Part shown: positions 27,335 to 36,736 of the stretch, one piece after another
Layout: each line of letters opens with the position of its first letter
How positions within the stretch are numbered: the first letter of the stretch is position 1
From: Wocania arenilitoris
GTDB lineage: Bacteria; Bacteroidota; Bacteroidia; Flavobacteriales; Flavobacteriaceae
Length of the DNA stretch: 64,000 nt
Direction: 5' to 3'
Assembly (NCBI RefSeq): GCF_021728535.1
Contig: NZ_JAKKDU010000008.1
Span: forward strand, 124,001 to 188,000
The notes under the pieces: generated by a model
Told to the model about the DNA's origin: nothing
What the model saw: only the letters and a program-made list of their open reading frames with translations
Database searches by the model: none
Translations under genes and position numbers: made by a program

Positions 27335-28315
27335 ATGATTAATAGTAACACTATTTTTAATATTAAAAATCAAACAGAATTTGAAGGTTTAGCATTGCAA
27401 ATCTTTAATTATCAGTTTAAAAATAATCGTGTATATCGATCATTTTGTGATTTACTGTACAAGCACCCTAGTGATGTTAAAACTATGACAGACATTCCTT
27501 TTTTACCTATTCAGTTTTTTAAATCGCACAACATACTAAGCACTAAAAATAATATTGAAACTACATTTACTAGCTCTGGAACCACAGGAAATGTTACAAG
27601 CAAACATCATGTAACAGATTTAAAAATTTACGAGCAAAGTTTCACCAAAGGTTTTCAACAATTTTACGGCGACATAAAAGACTATGTTGTTTTAGCCTTG
27701 TTACCTTCGTACTTAGAGCGCGAAGGATCATCGTTGATTTATATGGTAAATGAAATGATTTCTCAATCTGGTTACATAGAAAGTGGTTTTTATCTCAATA
27801 ATTTATCTGAGCTAAAGGACACTTTAATTAAACTAGATTCTAATAAAAAAAAAGTGCTTTTAATTGGTGTTTCTTTTGCTTTATTGGATTTGATTGAAAG
27901 TTATAAATTTAATCTTAAAAACAGCATTATTATGGAAACTGGTGGTATGAAAGGAAGAAGAAAAGAATTAATAAGAGCAGATTTACACAACAAACTAAAA
28001 GCTGGTTTTGGTGTTGAAACTATACATAGTGAGTATGGTATGACTGAACTTTTAAGTCAAGCTTACTCAAATGGAAATGGCATTTTTAATTGCCCAAGTT
28101 GGATGCGCATTTTAACACGAGACACTGAAGACGCTCTAACTATTCAAGAATCTGGAAAAACAGGCGGAATAAATGTTATAGACTTAGCAAATATTAATTC
28201 TTGCGCATTTATTGCTACACAAGATTTAGGAAGAACTTACAAAAATGGCTCTTTTGAAGTGATTGGGCGTTTTGACAATTCAGATATTAGAGGCTGTAAT
28301 TTGATGGTGTTATAG
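27335..28315 (+). CDS. LuxE-like acyl-protein synthetase / AMP-forming acyl ligase relative
   Basis: A 326-residue protein of the LuxE/acyl-protein synthetase group in the ANL adenylate-forming superfamily. The nucleotide-binding loop TTFTSSGTTGNVTSKHHV (about 82-100) and the acceptor region ETIHSEYGMTELLSQAY (a YGMTE motif) are clear. It lacks the large C-terminal domain of full acyl-CoA ligases. In flavobacteria such genes are solitary, and the acyl acceptor is unknown; no luxC or luxD is near, so bioluminescence is not implied. Confidence 0.85.
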   Translation: MINSNTIFNIKNQTEFEGLALQIFNYQFKNNRVYRSFCDLLYKHPSDVKTMTDIPFLPIQFFKSHNILSTKNNIETTFTSSGTTGNVTSKHHVTDLKIYEQSFTKGFQQFYGDIKDYVVLALLPSYLEREGSSLIYMVNEMISQSGYIESGFYLNNLSELKDTLIKLDSNKKKVLLIGVSFALLDLIESYKFNLKNSIIMETGGMKGRRKELIRADLHNKLKAGFGVETIHSEYGMTELLSQAYSNGNGIFNCPSWMRILTRDTEDALTIQESGKTGGINVIDLANINSCAFIATQDLGRTYKNGSFEVIGRFDNSDIRGCNLMVL

Positions 28316-28419
28316 TATCTGTAAATATTTATTAAAATGATTCGACAAAAAGTGAACTAAGAAAAAGAAAGATTAGTTTGTTGGTTAATAAAAGCTTGGG
28401 GGTTAACTCAGGTTTTTAG

Positions 28420-29715
28420 TTATTTTATACTTAAAACAAAGTAATTTTTTTTACCTCGTTGTAGTAAAACAAATTTATTATTAATCAAATCTTTATTGGT
28501 AATTTTATAATCTTCTTTAACTTTTTCTTTATTAACAGAAATTGAATTTTCCTTTAATGCACGACGTGCTTCCCCATTAGATTTTAAAAAGCCCCCCTTT
28601 TGCGCCAATGCTGAAATAATATCTAATCCGTTTTCAATATCAGATTCTAAAATTTCTGTTTGCGGTACACCATCAAAAACATCTAAAAAAGTTTGCTCAT
28701 TTAACTGTTTTAAATCATCACTTGTAGATTTTCCAAACAAAATATCACTTGCTTTTATAGCATTATCTAAATCTTCTTTAGAGTGTACCATGGTTGTAAT
28801 TTCTTCAGCTAAGCGTTTTTGTAAAACACGCAAATGCGGTGCCTCTTGATGCTTTTTTATTAAGTTATTAATAGCTTCCTCATTTAAAAAAGTAAAAATC
28901 TTAATGTACTTTTCGGCATCTTCATCACTAGAGTTTAACCAATACTGATAGAACTTATATGGTGATGTTCTGTTAGCATCTAACCAAACATTTCCACCTT
29001 CGGATTTTCCAAATTTTGAACCATCGGATTTTGTAATTAACGGGCAAGTTATAGCAAATCCTTTTCCGCCAGAAATTCTTCTAATTAATTCGGTTCCCGT
29101 TGTAATATTCCCCCATTGATCGCTCCCACCCATTTGAATTGAGCAATTGTTACTTGAGTATAAATAAAGGAAATCGTAGCCCTGTACAAGTTGATAGGTA
29201 AACTCTGTAAAGCTCATTCCTTCTGATGATTCTGATGAAATTCTGTTTTTTACAGAATCTTTAGCCATCATATAATTTACTGTAATATGTTTACCAACAT
29301 CACGAATAAATTCTAGAAACGAGAAGTCTTTCATCCAATCGTAATTATTCACTAAAATTGCTGCATTTTTAGCATCACTTTCAAAATCTAAAAAATGTGC
29401 TAATTGCTTTTTTATAGATTCTTGATTATGCCTAAGCGTTTTTTCATCTAATAAATTACGCTCGTTAGATTTACCAGACGGATCGCCAATCATACCTGTT
29501 GCTCCACCAACTAATGCAACAGGTTTATGCCCACAGCGCTGATAATGCGCTAATAACATTATAGGTACTAAATTGCCAATATGCAAAGAATCTGCTGTTG
29601 GATCGAATCCTACATAAGCGCTTCGCATGCTTTCCATTAAATGGCCTTCTGCACCAGGCATAACGGTATGTATCATGCCTCTCCAAGTTAATTCTTCAAC
29701 AAAATTCTTTATCAT
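28420..29715 (-). CDS. tyrS: Tyrosyl-tRNA synthetase
   Basis: 431 residues from ATG 29715 ([20 protein letters not shown]), the normal length; the ATG at 29757 adds 14 unlikely residues and would lie upstream of the promoter box. It is a class I enzyme charging tRNA-Tyr. The HIGH-type motif is DSLHIGNL, the KMSKS-type motif is [15 protein letters not shown], and tyrosine binding is by [12 protein letters not shown] and [11 protein letters not shown]. The C-terminal S4 RNA-binding domain ([19 protein letters not shown]) is present. Confidence 0.97.
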   Translation of the reverse strand: MIKNFVEELTWRGMIHTVMPGAEGHLMESMRSAYVGFDPTADSLHIGNLVPIMLLAHYQRCGHKPVALVGGATGMIGDPSGKSNERNLLDEKTLRHNQESIKKQLAHFLDFESDAKNAAILVNNYDWMKDFSFLEFIRDVGKHITVNYMMAKDSVKNRISSESSEGMSFTEFTYQLVQGYDFLYLYSSNNCSIQMGGSDQWGNITTGTELIRRISGGKGFAITCPLITKSDGSKFGKSEGGNVWLDANRTSPYKFYQYWLNSSDEDAEKYIKIFTFLNEEAINNLIKKHQEAPHLRVLQKRLAEEITTMVHSKEDLDNAIKASDILFGKSTSDDLKQLNEQTFLDVFDGVPQTEILESDIENGLDIISALAQKGGFLKSNGEARRALKENSISVNKEKVKEDYKITNKDLINNKFVLLQRGKKNYFVLSIK

Positions 29716-29740
29716 TATTAAATATTTTAGTAAACAATGG

Positions 29741-29774
29741 CAAAGATAAAAATACATGAAGAATTACTAAGCAA
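29741..29774 (-). promoter_or_regulatory. Predicted promoter of tyrS
   Basis: On the minus strand, TTG (29774-29772), 23 bases and TATCTTTG (29748-29741) match the flavobacterial consensus, 26 bases before the chosen tyrS ATG. This supports start 29715 over 29757. Confidence 0.55.
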
Positions 29775-29821
29775 TTCAAGATGAATCTTTAAATATTCTA
29801 AAAAATATCCTAGTATAGTGT

Positions 29822-30727
29822 TTATTGCATTTTTAATTCCACACCTACTGGGTAGTGATCGGACAGATACCAATTTGGTTCTTTATTGTATACTTGAGCA
29901 TTGCTAAGTTTTTTGCTCAATAAAGGTGAAAGAAAAATGTAATCTATACGCTGTAAACGGTTTACTAATTCCTCAACAGATTCTGAGTTTACTTTTCCTA
30001 AAATTCTTCCTGGAAAACTTCCTCTCTCATTTATTGTGTTGGTAAACTTTTGACAAGCATCAATAAGCGGAAAAGCCATAAAACTTGAAATCACAGAATA
30101 ATCCAATTCATTATGAGCCAAATTACCTGCTCCCCCCTTATCTTTATTTGAAAGTCTCAACCGATTTAATAATACATCATTCTTATATAAATCAGCATCC
30201 ATAGGCGAAAGCGCATTAAAATCTCCCATTACTATATAATTTGGGTTGCTCTTAACTACTTCTTTTAATTTCTTTAAAATAATTTCAGCTTCTTGCTGCC
30301 TTTTTTTATAGCTTGACGGAGAAAAATGAATAACAAATACATCAAAGCCTCCTGTTTTACAGTGTAAAGCGCCATGATGCATATCCTCAAAAATAGTTTC
30401 CTTTACTTCTATTGGGGATTTAGAAGTTAAACCTACAGAGTATCCTTTCTCTTTTAATAAAACAGAATATAAATGTCCCCAATTATTTGCATCTTCTTCT
30501 AATTTTTTGGGAGTATAATTAACTAACTCTTGTAAGCCAACAATTGTTGGTTGCTCAGAATCTATCCAATTTACTACTTGCGCTCTTCTTTTTTCATCTT
30601 TTCCGAAGTCATATCCGTTCCATATATTATAGGATATAATTTTAACTGTTTTAGAGTCTTGCTGCGAGAACCCAAAAACTCCAATAAAAAATATGAGAAC
30701 TATAAAATTATAATACTTACTTACCAT
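29822..30727 (-). CDS. Exported endonuclease/exonuclease/phosphatase-family hydrolase
   Basis: A 301-residue EEP-fold protein with a signal peptide (MVSKYYNFIVLIFFIGVFGFSQ). Metal/catalytic motifs are KIISYNIWNGYDFG, IVGLQELVNY, the FVIHFSPSS region, IVMGDFNALSP, RIDYIFLSP and the terminal WYLSDHYPVGVEL His. The fold covers nucleases, sphingomyelinases and phosphoinositide phosphatases, so the substrate is open; export points to an extracytoplasmic phosphoester. Monocistronic. Confidence 0.85.
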   Translation of the reverse strand: MVSKYYNFIVLIFFIGVFGFSQQDSKTVKIISYNIWNGYDFGKDEKRRAQVVNWIDSEQPTIVGLQELVNYTPKKLEEDANNWGHLYSVLLKEKGYSVGLTSKSPIEVKETIFEDMHHGALHCKTGGFDVFVIHFSPSSYKKRQQEAEIILKKLKEVVKSNPNYIVMGDFNALSPMDADLYKNDVLLNRLRLSNKDKGGAGNLAHNELDYSVISSFMAFPLIDACQKFTNTINERGSFPGRILGKVNSESVEELVNRLQRIDYIFLSPLLSKKLSNAQVYNKEPNWYLSDHYPVGVELKMQ

Positions 30728-30816
30728 TTTTGCCGTTTACTCTTCAGTAAAAATAACAATTATAATTAACCTTTAATAGAATTAAAGTAGTAACAAATAT
30801 TCACTATTTTAGACCC

Positions 30817-31824
30817 ATGATTTTAGTTACTGGAGGTACTGGTTTAGTTGGCGCACATTTACTTTTTAAGCTTATTAAAAATGGCGAAACAGTTCGTGCT
30901 ATTTATAGAACAGAACGCAAGCTTAATAATGTAAAAAATGTATTTTCGTGTTATACTGAAAACTACGAATCTCTTTTTAAATCTATTAAATGGGTTAAAG
31001 CAGATATTTTAGATATTCCACTATTATCAAATGCTTTTAAAGGTGTAAGTTACGTTTATCATTGTGCTGCATTTGTATCTTTTGAGCCTAATAAATATCA
31101 GCTTTTACGAAGAACCAATATTGAAGGCACTGCTAATATTGTTAACCTATGTATTTCCAATAACATAAAAAAATTATGTTATGTAAGCTCTATTGCTACC
31201 ACAGGAAACACTACTAATAACGAGCCTATTACAGAAAACACTGAGTGGAATCCTGAAGACGATAATAGTGTGTATGCCATTACAAAATATGGTGCCGAAA
31301 TGGAAGTTTGGCGTGCTACACAAGAAGGGTTAAATGTTGTAATAGTAAATCCTGGACTTATTTTAGGGGCAGGTATTTGGCATTATGGGACAGGAAGTTT
31401 ATTTAAAAAAGCACATAAAGGATTAAAGTATTTTACCTCAGGAACCGTAGGGTTAGTCTCTGTTGGAGATGTAGTTTCTATTATGGTTAAATTAATGAAT
31501 AGCCCAATAAAGAATGAGCGTTTTATTTTAGTGGCAGAAAATTGGACTTACAAAGATTTTCTTCAAGTTTTAGCAAAAGCTGTTAAGAGTAAACCTCCAA
31601 AAAACCAAGCAAGTAATAATCTTTTGAGTTTAGCCTGGAAATTAGATTGGTTGAAACATAAATTAACTGGCAAACGAAGACAACTAACAAAACATATTAC
31701 CAAATCTTTAATCACTGAAACTAACTATAGTAGTTATAAAATAAAAAAAGCCATAGAATTTGAATTTACACCAATAGAGGGAAGCATTGCTGCTATTGGA
31801 AATCTATATCTGAAACAGGTGTAA
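30817..31824 (+). CDS. NAD-dependent epimerase/dehydratase (extended SDR)
   Basis: A 335-residue Rossmann enzyme. It shows the nucleotide loop MILVTGGTGLVGAHLLFKLI, the catalytic pair in VYAITKYGAEMEVWR (YxxxK), and CYVSSIATTG as the active-site Ser strand. It resembles the dihydroflavonol reductase/epimerase group, whose substrates vary. Its last 32 bases overlap the convergent DUF4296 gene. Confidence 0.85.
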   Translation: MILVTGGTGLVGAHLLFKLIKNGETVRAIYRTERKLNNVKNVFSCYTENYESLFKSIKWVKADILDIPLLSNAFKGVSYVYHCAAFVSFEPNKYQLLRRTNIEGTANIVNLCISNNIKKLCYVSSIATTGNTTNNEPITENTEWNPEDDNSVYAITKYGAEMEVWRATQEGLNVVIVNPGLILGAGIWHYGTGSLFKKAHKGLKYFTSGTVGLVSVGDVVSIMVKLMNSPIKNERFILVAENWTYKDFLQVLAKAVKSKPPKNQASNNLLSLAWKLDWLKHKLTGKRRQLTKHITKSLITETNYSSYKIKKAIEFEFTPIEGSIAAIGNLYLKQV

Positions 31825-32413
31825 TTAGTCCTTCTTCAACTGGTGTTTTTAAATTTATTTTTTCTAAAGAATCTTTTTTAACAAGTATCTGCAAAGAATC
31901 TTTCAATTTAATTAATCGAATAGAATCTTTTTTAATTAAAGGCTTTAATGAGTCTTTTTTTACTAATGCGCTTATATAATTTTTTATTTTTAAAATACGA
32001 ATTGAGTCTTTTTTTATAATGCTATTAATAGAATCTTTATACTTTTTTTCTTGTTCCTCTTTTTCTGCTAAATCAGAAAACTTATCATTTAAACTACCTA
32101 AACTATCCTTAACTTTTTCATATATATCTATATAATCATCAACATAATAGGCATAATAATTATTGCTTAAAGCAAATTGCAAACTATCTATGTTATATTT
32201 TTTATAAATATAGGCTTCTGATTGCAAATTGTTTTCTTCTAAAGTCCTTTTATTCTTTCCATTTGCAGAAGCTAACAATCTAACATCTATTATGATGTTA
32301 ACCATTTTATCCTTCGGAATTAAATTCTTTGGTTTTTTTGGTTTATTGTATTTATAACAGGCTGTTGCTAATAATACAAGTGAAAAATATGTTAAAAATC
32401 GTTTTAATATCAT
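31793..32413 (-). CDS. DUF4296 lipoprotein with charged KKDS repeats
   Basis: 206 residues. A lipobox ends at Cys19 (LVLLATACYK). Residues about 30-110 are the DUF4296 domain (KMVNIIIDVRLLASANGK ... YKKYNIDSLQFALSNNYYAY) found in Bacteroidota envelope proteins. The C-terminal third is a helix-forming repeat in which KKDSIR/KKDSLK/KKDSIR/KKDSLE recur with a 27-residue higher period. Its ATG overlaps the dihydroorotase TGA, so the two are coupled. Function unknown. Confidence 0.75.
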   Translation of the reverse strand: MILKRFLTYFSLVLLATACYKYNKPKKPKNLIPKDKMVNIIIDVRLLASANGKNKRTLEENNLQSEAYIYKKYNIDSLQFALSNNYYAYYVDDYIDIYEKVKDSLGSLNDKFSDLAEKEEQEKKYKDSINSIIKKDSIRILKIKNYISALVKKDSLKPLIKKDSIRLIKLKDSLQILVKKDSLEKINLKTPVEEGLITPVSDIDFQ

Positions 32414-33756
32414 CTATTAAAAGTTAATTGTTTTGCTGCATTAACATTATAAAACTTAAAGTTTTTATAAGCTAAACTCCCGTTTATAAAAGTATGAGTT
32501 ATTCTAGATTTAAATGTGGCGCCTTCAAATGGAGACCATCCACATTTATAGAGAATATTATCTTTTTTAACGGTCCAAGGATGGTGTAAATCTACTAAAA
32601 CTAAATCGGCAAAATAACCTTCTTTTATAAATCCGCGTTTTTCAATTTGAAACAAAATAGCAGGATTGTGACACATTTTTTCTACTATCTTTTCTATTGA
32701 AATTTTATTTTTATGATGCATTTCTAGCATTGCAGGTAATGCGTGTTGTACTAAAGGTCCACCAGATGGTGCTTTTGTATAAACGTTTTCTTTTTCTTCA
32801 ATAGTATGTGGTGCATGGTCTGTTGCAATAACATCAATTCTATCATCCAATAAAGCCTCCCATAATTGATCTCTGTCAGTTTGTGTTTTTACAGCTGGAT
32901 TCCATTTAATATATGTCCCTTTTTCATCGTAATCTTTATCGGTAAACCAAAGGTGATGAATACAAACCTCAGCTGTAATTTTTTTATCTTTTAGAGGTTT
33001 GTCATTTGTAAATAAATTAGTTTCCTTTCCTGTTGACAAATGAAACACATGCAATCGAGCTCCTGTTTTTTTAGCCAATTCAATGGCGTTTGAAGAAGAT
33101 ATATAGCAGGCTTCCTCACTTCGTATAACTGGGTGGTATTTAATAGGAATATCATCACCATATTTATCAATATGGTCTTGAAGATTCTTTTTTATTGTTC
33201 CTTCGTCTTCGCAATGTACAGAAATAACCATATCTGTACTTTTAAAAATTTTCTCTAAAACTTTTGGATCATCTACCAGCATATTGCCTGTTGATGAGCC
33301 TAAAAATAATTTTAAACCTGCAACCGATTTAGGATTAACTTTTAAAATTTCATCTAAATTATCATTAGTGCCACCAAACATAAATGAATAATTTGCTGAT
33401 GATGTTTTAGCAGCTATTTCAAACTTTTCTTCTAATTTCTCAATGGTTGTAGTTTGCGGATTTGTATTTGGCATTTCTATAAACGAGGTAATACCACCTG
33501 CTATTGCTGCCTTAGATTCGGTTTCAATATTGGCTTTGTGCGTTAATCCAGGTTCTCTAAAATGCACTTGATCATCAATAACACCAGGAAGTAAATATTT
33601 TCCTTCTGCATCAAACACATGTACATCGGCAGATTTTGCACTTATAGATTCGCTTATTTGTTTAATATATTCGCCTTCAATTAAAATATCGCCATTAAAA
33701 ATTTTACCTTCATTTACAATTTTGGCATTTTTAATTAGAGTTGTTTTTAAGGTCAT
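32410..33756 (-). CDS. pyrC: Dihydroorotase (class I, amidohydrolase)
   Basis: A 448-residue zinc amidohydrolase cyclising carbamoyl-aspartate in pyrimidine synthesis. The first metal motif reads DDQVHFREPGLTHKANIETE, followed by GGITSFIEMPNTNPQT, SVHCEDE, RLHVFHLSTG, and the catalytic Asp in DVIATDHAPHTIEEK. The DxHxH motif appears as DQVH, as in other flavobacterial homologues. It overlaps the DUF4296 gene by ATGA and follows the mannosyltransferase-like gene by nine bases: a three-gene minus-strand operon. Confidence 0.92.
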   Translation of the reverse strand: MTLKTTLIKNAKIVNEGKIFNGDILIEGEYIKQISESISAKSADVHVFDAEGKYLLPGVIDDQVHFREPGLTHKANIETESKAAIAGGITSFIEMPNTNPQTTTIEKLEEKFEIAAKTSSANYSFMFGGTNDNLDEILKVNPKSVAGLKLFLGSSTGNMLVDDPKVLEKIFKSTDMVISVHCEDEGTIKKNLQDHIDKYGDDIPIKYHPVIRSEEACYISSSNAIELAKKTGARLHVFHLSTGKETNLFTNDKPLKDKKITAEVCIHHLWFTDKDYDEKGTYIKWNPAVKTQTDRDQLWEALLDDRIDVIATDHAPHTIEEKENVYTKAPSGGPLVQHALPAMLEMHHKNKISIEKIVEKMCHNPAILFQIEKRGFIKEGYFADLVLVDLHHPWTVKKDNILYKCGWSPFEGATFKSRITHTFINGSLAYKNFKFYNVNAAKQLTFNR

Positions 33757-33765
33757 TTTATACTT

Positions 33766-34488
33766 TTATTTTTTAAATACACTTTTTAGTTTCATCGATA
33801 TTACTCCAAAAACAGCTTCAGAGATAATCCCCGAACTTAGTTTCGATTCCCCTTTTGTTCTATCTGTAAAAATAACTGGAACTTCAGTAAGTTTAAACTT
33901 TTTTAAATAAGCTTTAAATTTCATTTCTATTTGGAATGCATATCCAATAAATTTAATTTTCTTTAAATCTATGGTTTCTAAAACATTTCTTTTATAACAA
34001 ACAAAACCTGCAGTAGTATCATGAATACGCATACCTGTAATGACACGCACATACTTTGATGCAAGATAAGACATAAGCACACGTGCCATGGGCCAATTAA
34101 CTACATTAACCCCTTTTACGTAACGCGAGCCAATGGCTAAATCTGCACCCTCTTCTTCACAGGCTTTATACAGTTTTATTAAGTCCTTTGGATTGTGCGA
34201 AAAATCGGCATCCATTTCAAAAATATATTGATACGATTTTTTTAGGCACCAATTAAAACCATGTATATAAGCGGTTCCCAATCCAGCTTTTTCTTTTCGT
34301 ATTTCTAAAAATAATCGATTTGAGAATTCTTCTTGTAATTCTTTTACTTTTAAAGCTGTTAAATCTGGAGAGTTATCATCAACAATAAGAATATGAATAC
34401 CATCCGACTGAGAAAAAACAGCTCTTATAATAGCTTCAATATTTTCTATTTCGTTGTAAGTTGGAATTATAACAACTGTATCTTGCAT
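33766..34488 (-). CDS. Polyprenol-phosphate mannosyltransferase-like GT2
   Basis: 240 residues of a family 2 glycosyltransferase, similar to dolichol-phosphate mannose synthase (DPM1). The N-terminus MQDTVVIIPTYNEIENIEAI, the nucleotide site ILIVDDNSPDLT and the metal motif FEMDADFSHNPKDL are clear, and RTKGESKLSSG is the family C-terminal motif. No C-terminal membrane helices are present, so it is the soluble form. It would donate sugars on a lipid carrier for envelope glycans or lipoprotein glycosylation; the sugar is inferred. Confidence 0.9.
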   Translation of the reverse strand: MQDTVVIIPTYNEIENIEAIIRAVFSQSDGIHILIVDDNSPDLTALKVKELQEEFSNRLFLEIRKEKAGLGTAYIHGFNWCLKKSYQYIFEMDADFSHNPKDLIKLYKACEEEGADLAIGSRYVKGVNVVNWPMARVLMSYLASKYVRVITGMRIHDTTAGFVCYKRNVLETIDLKKIKFIGYAFQIEMKFKAYLKKFKLTEVPVIFTDRTKGESKLSSGIISEAVFGVISMKLKSVFKK

Positions 34489-34613
34489 TAACGACGATAT
34501 ATTTATTATGAGATGATATTTTTAGCAAATGTACATTATTTAATAATTTATTTTTTTTAAATATTCCTTAATATTTATAGATGATTTGTGAATATTTATA
34601 ATAATTTTAGGGT

Positions 34614-35258
34614 ATGTATCGCGATGTTATCTCAAACGAACTTTTTACGGTTTTAATGGTTATTGCAATTACCGCTATAGCTGCAGCAAAATTAGTTGCT
34701 CCACAGCGATTTAATGATTTTATTTATGTTTTAGGAAACTCGAAATACCTTAAAATATATTCTAAAGACCAAAAGTTTTTAGACAAGTTTGATGCCTTAT
34801 TATTTTCTAACTTAATTATTTCTGGCTCAGTATTTATTTATTTAATCTATCAAAACGTAACTGAAACAAAAATAATTTCTATCAATATTCTTTTTAAATT
34901 AGTTTTTGGTATTGCAACTTTTATTTTAATAAAAGTACTTGTTGAACGGCTTATAGCTAGCCTTTTTGAGATTGACAAATTAATAGACCAGTATCTTTTT
35001 CAAAAAATAAGTTACAAGAATTATTTGGGGTTATTATTGCTTCCAATTAACGCTTTATTAATTTTCTCAGTTAAGCCAACTTTACCCATTTTTTATGTGA
35101 TTATTACGTTATTATTAATAGTTAATATTTTTGGCGTAATTACATCATTCAAAACCCATCAAAACACAATAAAACCCGACTTATTGCATTTTATTTTGTA
35201 TCTTTGCGCTCTCGAAATTGCACCCTATATTATTTTATACAAGGTGTTTACTTCGTAA
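34614..35258 (+). CDS. DUF4271 membrane protein
   Basis: 214 residues with about six hydrophobic helices (for example LFTVLMVIAITAIAAAKLVA, LLLLPINALLIF, IFYVIITLLLIVNIFGVITS). DUF4271 proteins are restricted to Bacteroidota and often precede hemD, as here, 28 bases upstream. The function is unknown. A good -7 box for hemD lies inside its last codons. Confidence 0.8.
   Translation: MYRDVISNELFTVLMVIAITAIAAAKLVAPQRFNDFIYVLGNSKYLKIYSKDQKFLDKFDALLFSNLIISGSVFIYLIYQNVTETKIISINILFKLVFGIATFILIKVLVERLIASLFEIDKLIDQYLFQKISYKNYLGLLLLPINALLIFSVKPTLPIFYVIITLLLIVNIFGVITSFKTHQNTIKPDLLHFILYLCALEIAPYIILYKVFTS
35199..35206 (+). promoter_or_regulatory. Possible internal -7 promoter box for hemD
   Basis: TATCTTTG followed by CGCTCTC, inside the end of the DUF4271 gene and 80 bases before hemD. 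It matches TAnnTTTG exactly, but the upstream TTG spacing is poor. Confidence 0.4.
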
Positions 35259-35285
35259 ACTCAAAAAATAAACGACTTGTTGTAT

Positions 35286-36035
35286 ATGAAAGTTAAAACA
35301 ATTTTAGTCTCTCAGCCAGAACCTAAGATAGAGAATTCTCCTTATTTTGATTTACAAGAGAAGCAAAAGGTAAAAATAGATTTTAGACCTTTTATACATG
35401 TTGAAGGTGTTTCTGCAAAAGCTATTAGGCAACAAAAAATAGATTTGAATAATTATACTGCAATTATTTTAACCAGTAGAAATGCAGTTGATCACTTTTT
35501 TAGAGTTGCTGAAGAAATGCGTTTTAAAGTTCCAGACACTATGAAATATTTTTGTCAATCTGAAGCTGTAGCATTTTACCTTCAAAAATATGTGGTTTAC
35601 AGAAAACGCAAAATTTATGTTGGCAAACGCACTTTTGCCGAACTTTCTCCATTAATTAAAAAATACAAAGACGAGAAATTTTTATTACCTAATACAGATA
35701 AAGTTAAACCCGCAGTTCCAGAAACTTTAAATGCTCTTGGTGTTGATTGGAAACAAGCTACATTTTTTAAAACTGTAGTTAGCGATTTATCTGATTTAGA
35801 AAATGTAACCTATGATGTTTTAGTGTTTTTTAGTCCGTCTGGAATAGAATCATTATTTCAAAACTTCCCAGATTTTAAACAAAACAAAACACGTATTGCC
35901 GTTTTTGGAAATACTACAATTAAGGCGGTTGAAGAAAAAGGGTTGCGTGTAGATATTGCTGCACCAACTCCTGAAACACCATCAATGACCATGGCTTTAC
36001 AAAAATACATTGACAAAGCAAATAAAGGGAAATAA
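35286..36035 (+). CDS. hemD: Uroporphyrinogen-III synthase
   Basis: About 249 residues from ATG 35286 (MKVKTILVSQPEPKIENSPY); an ATG three codons earlier is possible. HemD closes hydroxymethylbilane to uroporphyrinogen III in haem synthesis. The two-domain fold is suggested by YTAIILTSRNAVDHFFRVAE, YFCQSEAVAFYLQKY, LLPNTDKVKP and DVLVFFSPSGIESLFQNFP, with IAVFGNTTIKAVEEKGLRVD and APTPETPSM near the end. It is preceded by the usual DUF4271 gene and followed by a terminator. Confidence 0.9.
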   Translation: MKVKTILVSQPEPKIENSPYFDLQEKQKVKIDFRPFIHVEGVSAKAIRQQKIDLNNYTAIILTSRNAVDHFFRVAEEMRFKVPDTMKYFCQSEAVAFYLQKYVVYRKRKIYVGKRTFAELSPLIKKYKDEKFLLPNTDKVKPAVPETLNALGVDWKQATFFKTVVSDLSDLENVTYDVLVFFSPSGIESLFQNFPDFKQNKTRIAVFGNTTIKAVEEKGLRVDIAAPTPETPSMTMALQKYIDKANKGK

Positions 36036-36078
36036 AACACCTCGATAGAAAGCGAGATATTAAAATTCCGAAAAAATA

Positions 36079-36116
36079 AAAAAGCGATTTCAAATATAAT
36101 GAAATCGCTTTTTTAT
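36079..36116 (+). terminator. Rho-independent terminator after hemD
   Basis: AAAAAGCGATTTC and GAAATCGCTTTTTT pair perfectly around a nine-base AT loop, about 45 bases after the hemD stop. The flanking A and T runs allow it to work on both strands. Confidence 0.85.
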
Positions 36117-36191
36117 TGAACTTTACAAAAAAATGTTATTTACAACATAGATTTAATTACTTTTATTAAGCATGAAATTTAATAAAAAAAC

Positions 36192-36677
36192 ATGTTTGAT
36201 AAATTAAGTGTTTTTCAAAACCATCAAGACTTTTTACTAAATATTCACAAAAATAAAGAAGAAAAGTTGTTTGAGTTTTTTCGACTTATTAACCATGAAA
36301 AGGTTGATATATCTGATTACGATAATCTTAAAAAGATTACTCATTTAGTAATGAACCAATTAAAGAAATCAGATGATAATTTCCTATCATGGCTTTACTT
36401 CTGTGGGGAACACATAAACTTGAAATTTAATTGCAAATGGGCTTTGATGAAATATAATTTCATCAATAAAGAATGGTATTCCCCTATCTTAATTAATGAA
36501 AAAAATGATATTTGGAATATAGGTCAAGATTGTGAAAGGCTATATTACAAATACAATCGATTATACAATATTGAATTTTCTACTTTCTACAAAATGTCAA
36601 TCGAAAGACTTTTGAGTAAGAACAAACTAGGTGATATTGAACAAAATGGGTTAATCGATTTTATAGAACTGAAATGA
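36192..36677 (+). CDS. Orphan protein of unknown function
   Basis: 161 residues starting MFDKLSVFQNHQDFLLNIHK, acidic/lysine-rich and mostly helical, with an aromatic-rich middle (DNFLSWLYFCGEHINLKFNC) and no signal peptide or membrane segment. I do not recognise a family. It lies alone between two strong terminators, so it is an independent unit inserted between hemD and pckA. The composition would suit an immunity or phage-type protein, but nothing in the neighbourhood supports that. Confidence 0.65.
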   Translation: MFDKLSVFQNHQDFLLNIHKNKEEKLFEFFRLINHEKVDISDYDNLKKITHLVMNQLKKSDDNFLSWLYFCGEHINLKFNCKWALMKYNFINKEWYSPILINEKNDIWNIGQDCERLYYKYNRLYNIEFSTFYKMSIERLLSKNKLGDIEQNGLIDFIELK

Positions 36678-36715
36678 AAAAATCGCCTATAAATTAAATT
36701 ATAGACGACTTTTTT
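36677..36715 (+). terminator. Rho-independent terminator after the orphan gene
   Basis: TCGCCTATAA and TTATAGACGA pair with one mismatch and are followed by CTTTTTTGTTTTT. It is placed directly at the orphan gene's stop codon and may also end pckA transcription from the other strand. Confidence 0.7.
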
Positions 36716-36736
36716 GTTTTTGAGCTAGTCACTCTT

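Noticed and set aside
27335-28315. Bioluminescence or fatty-acid reductase operon from the LuxE-like gene
   Set aside because: No luxC, luxD or luciferase genes are near; LuxE-like proteins are common in non-luminous Bacteroidota.
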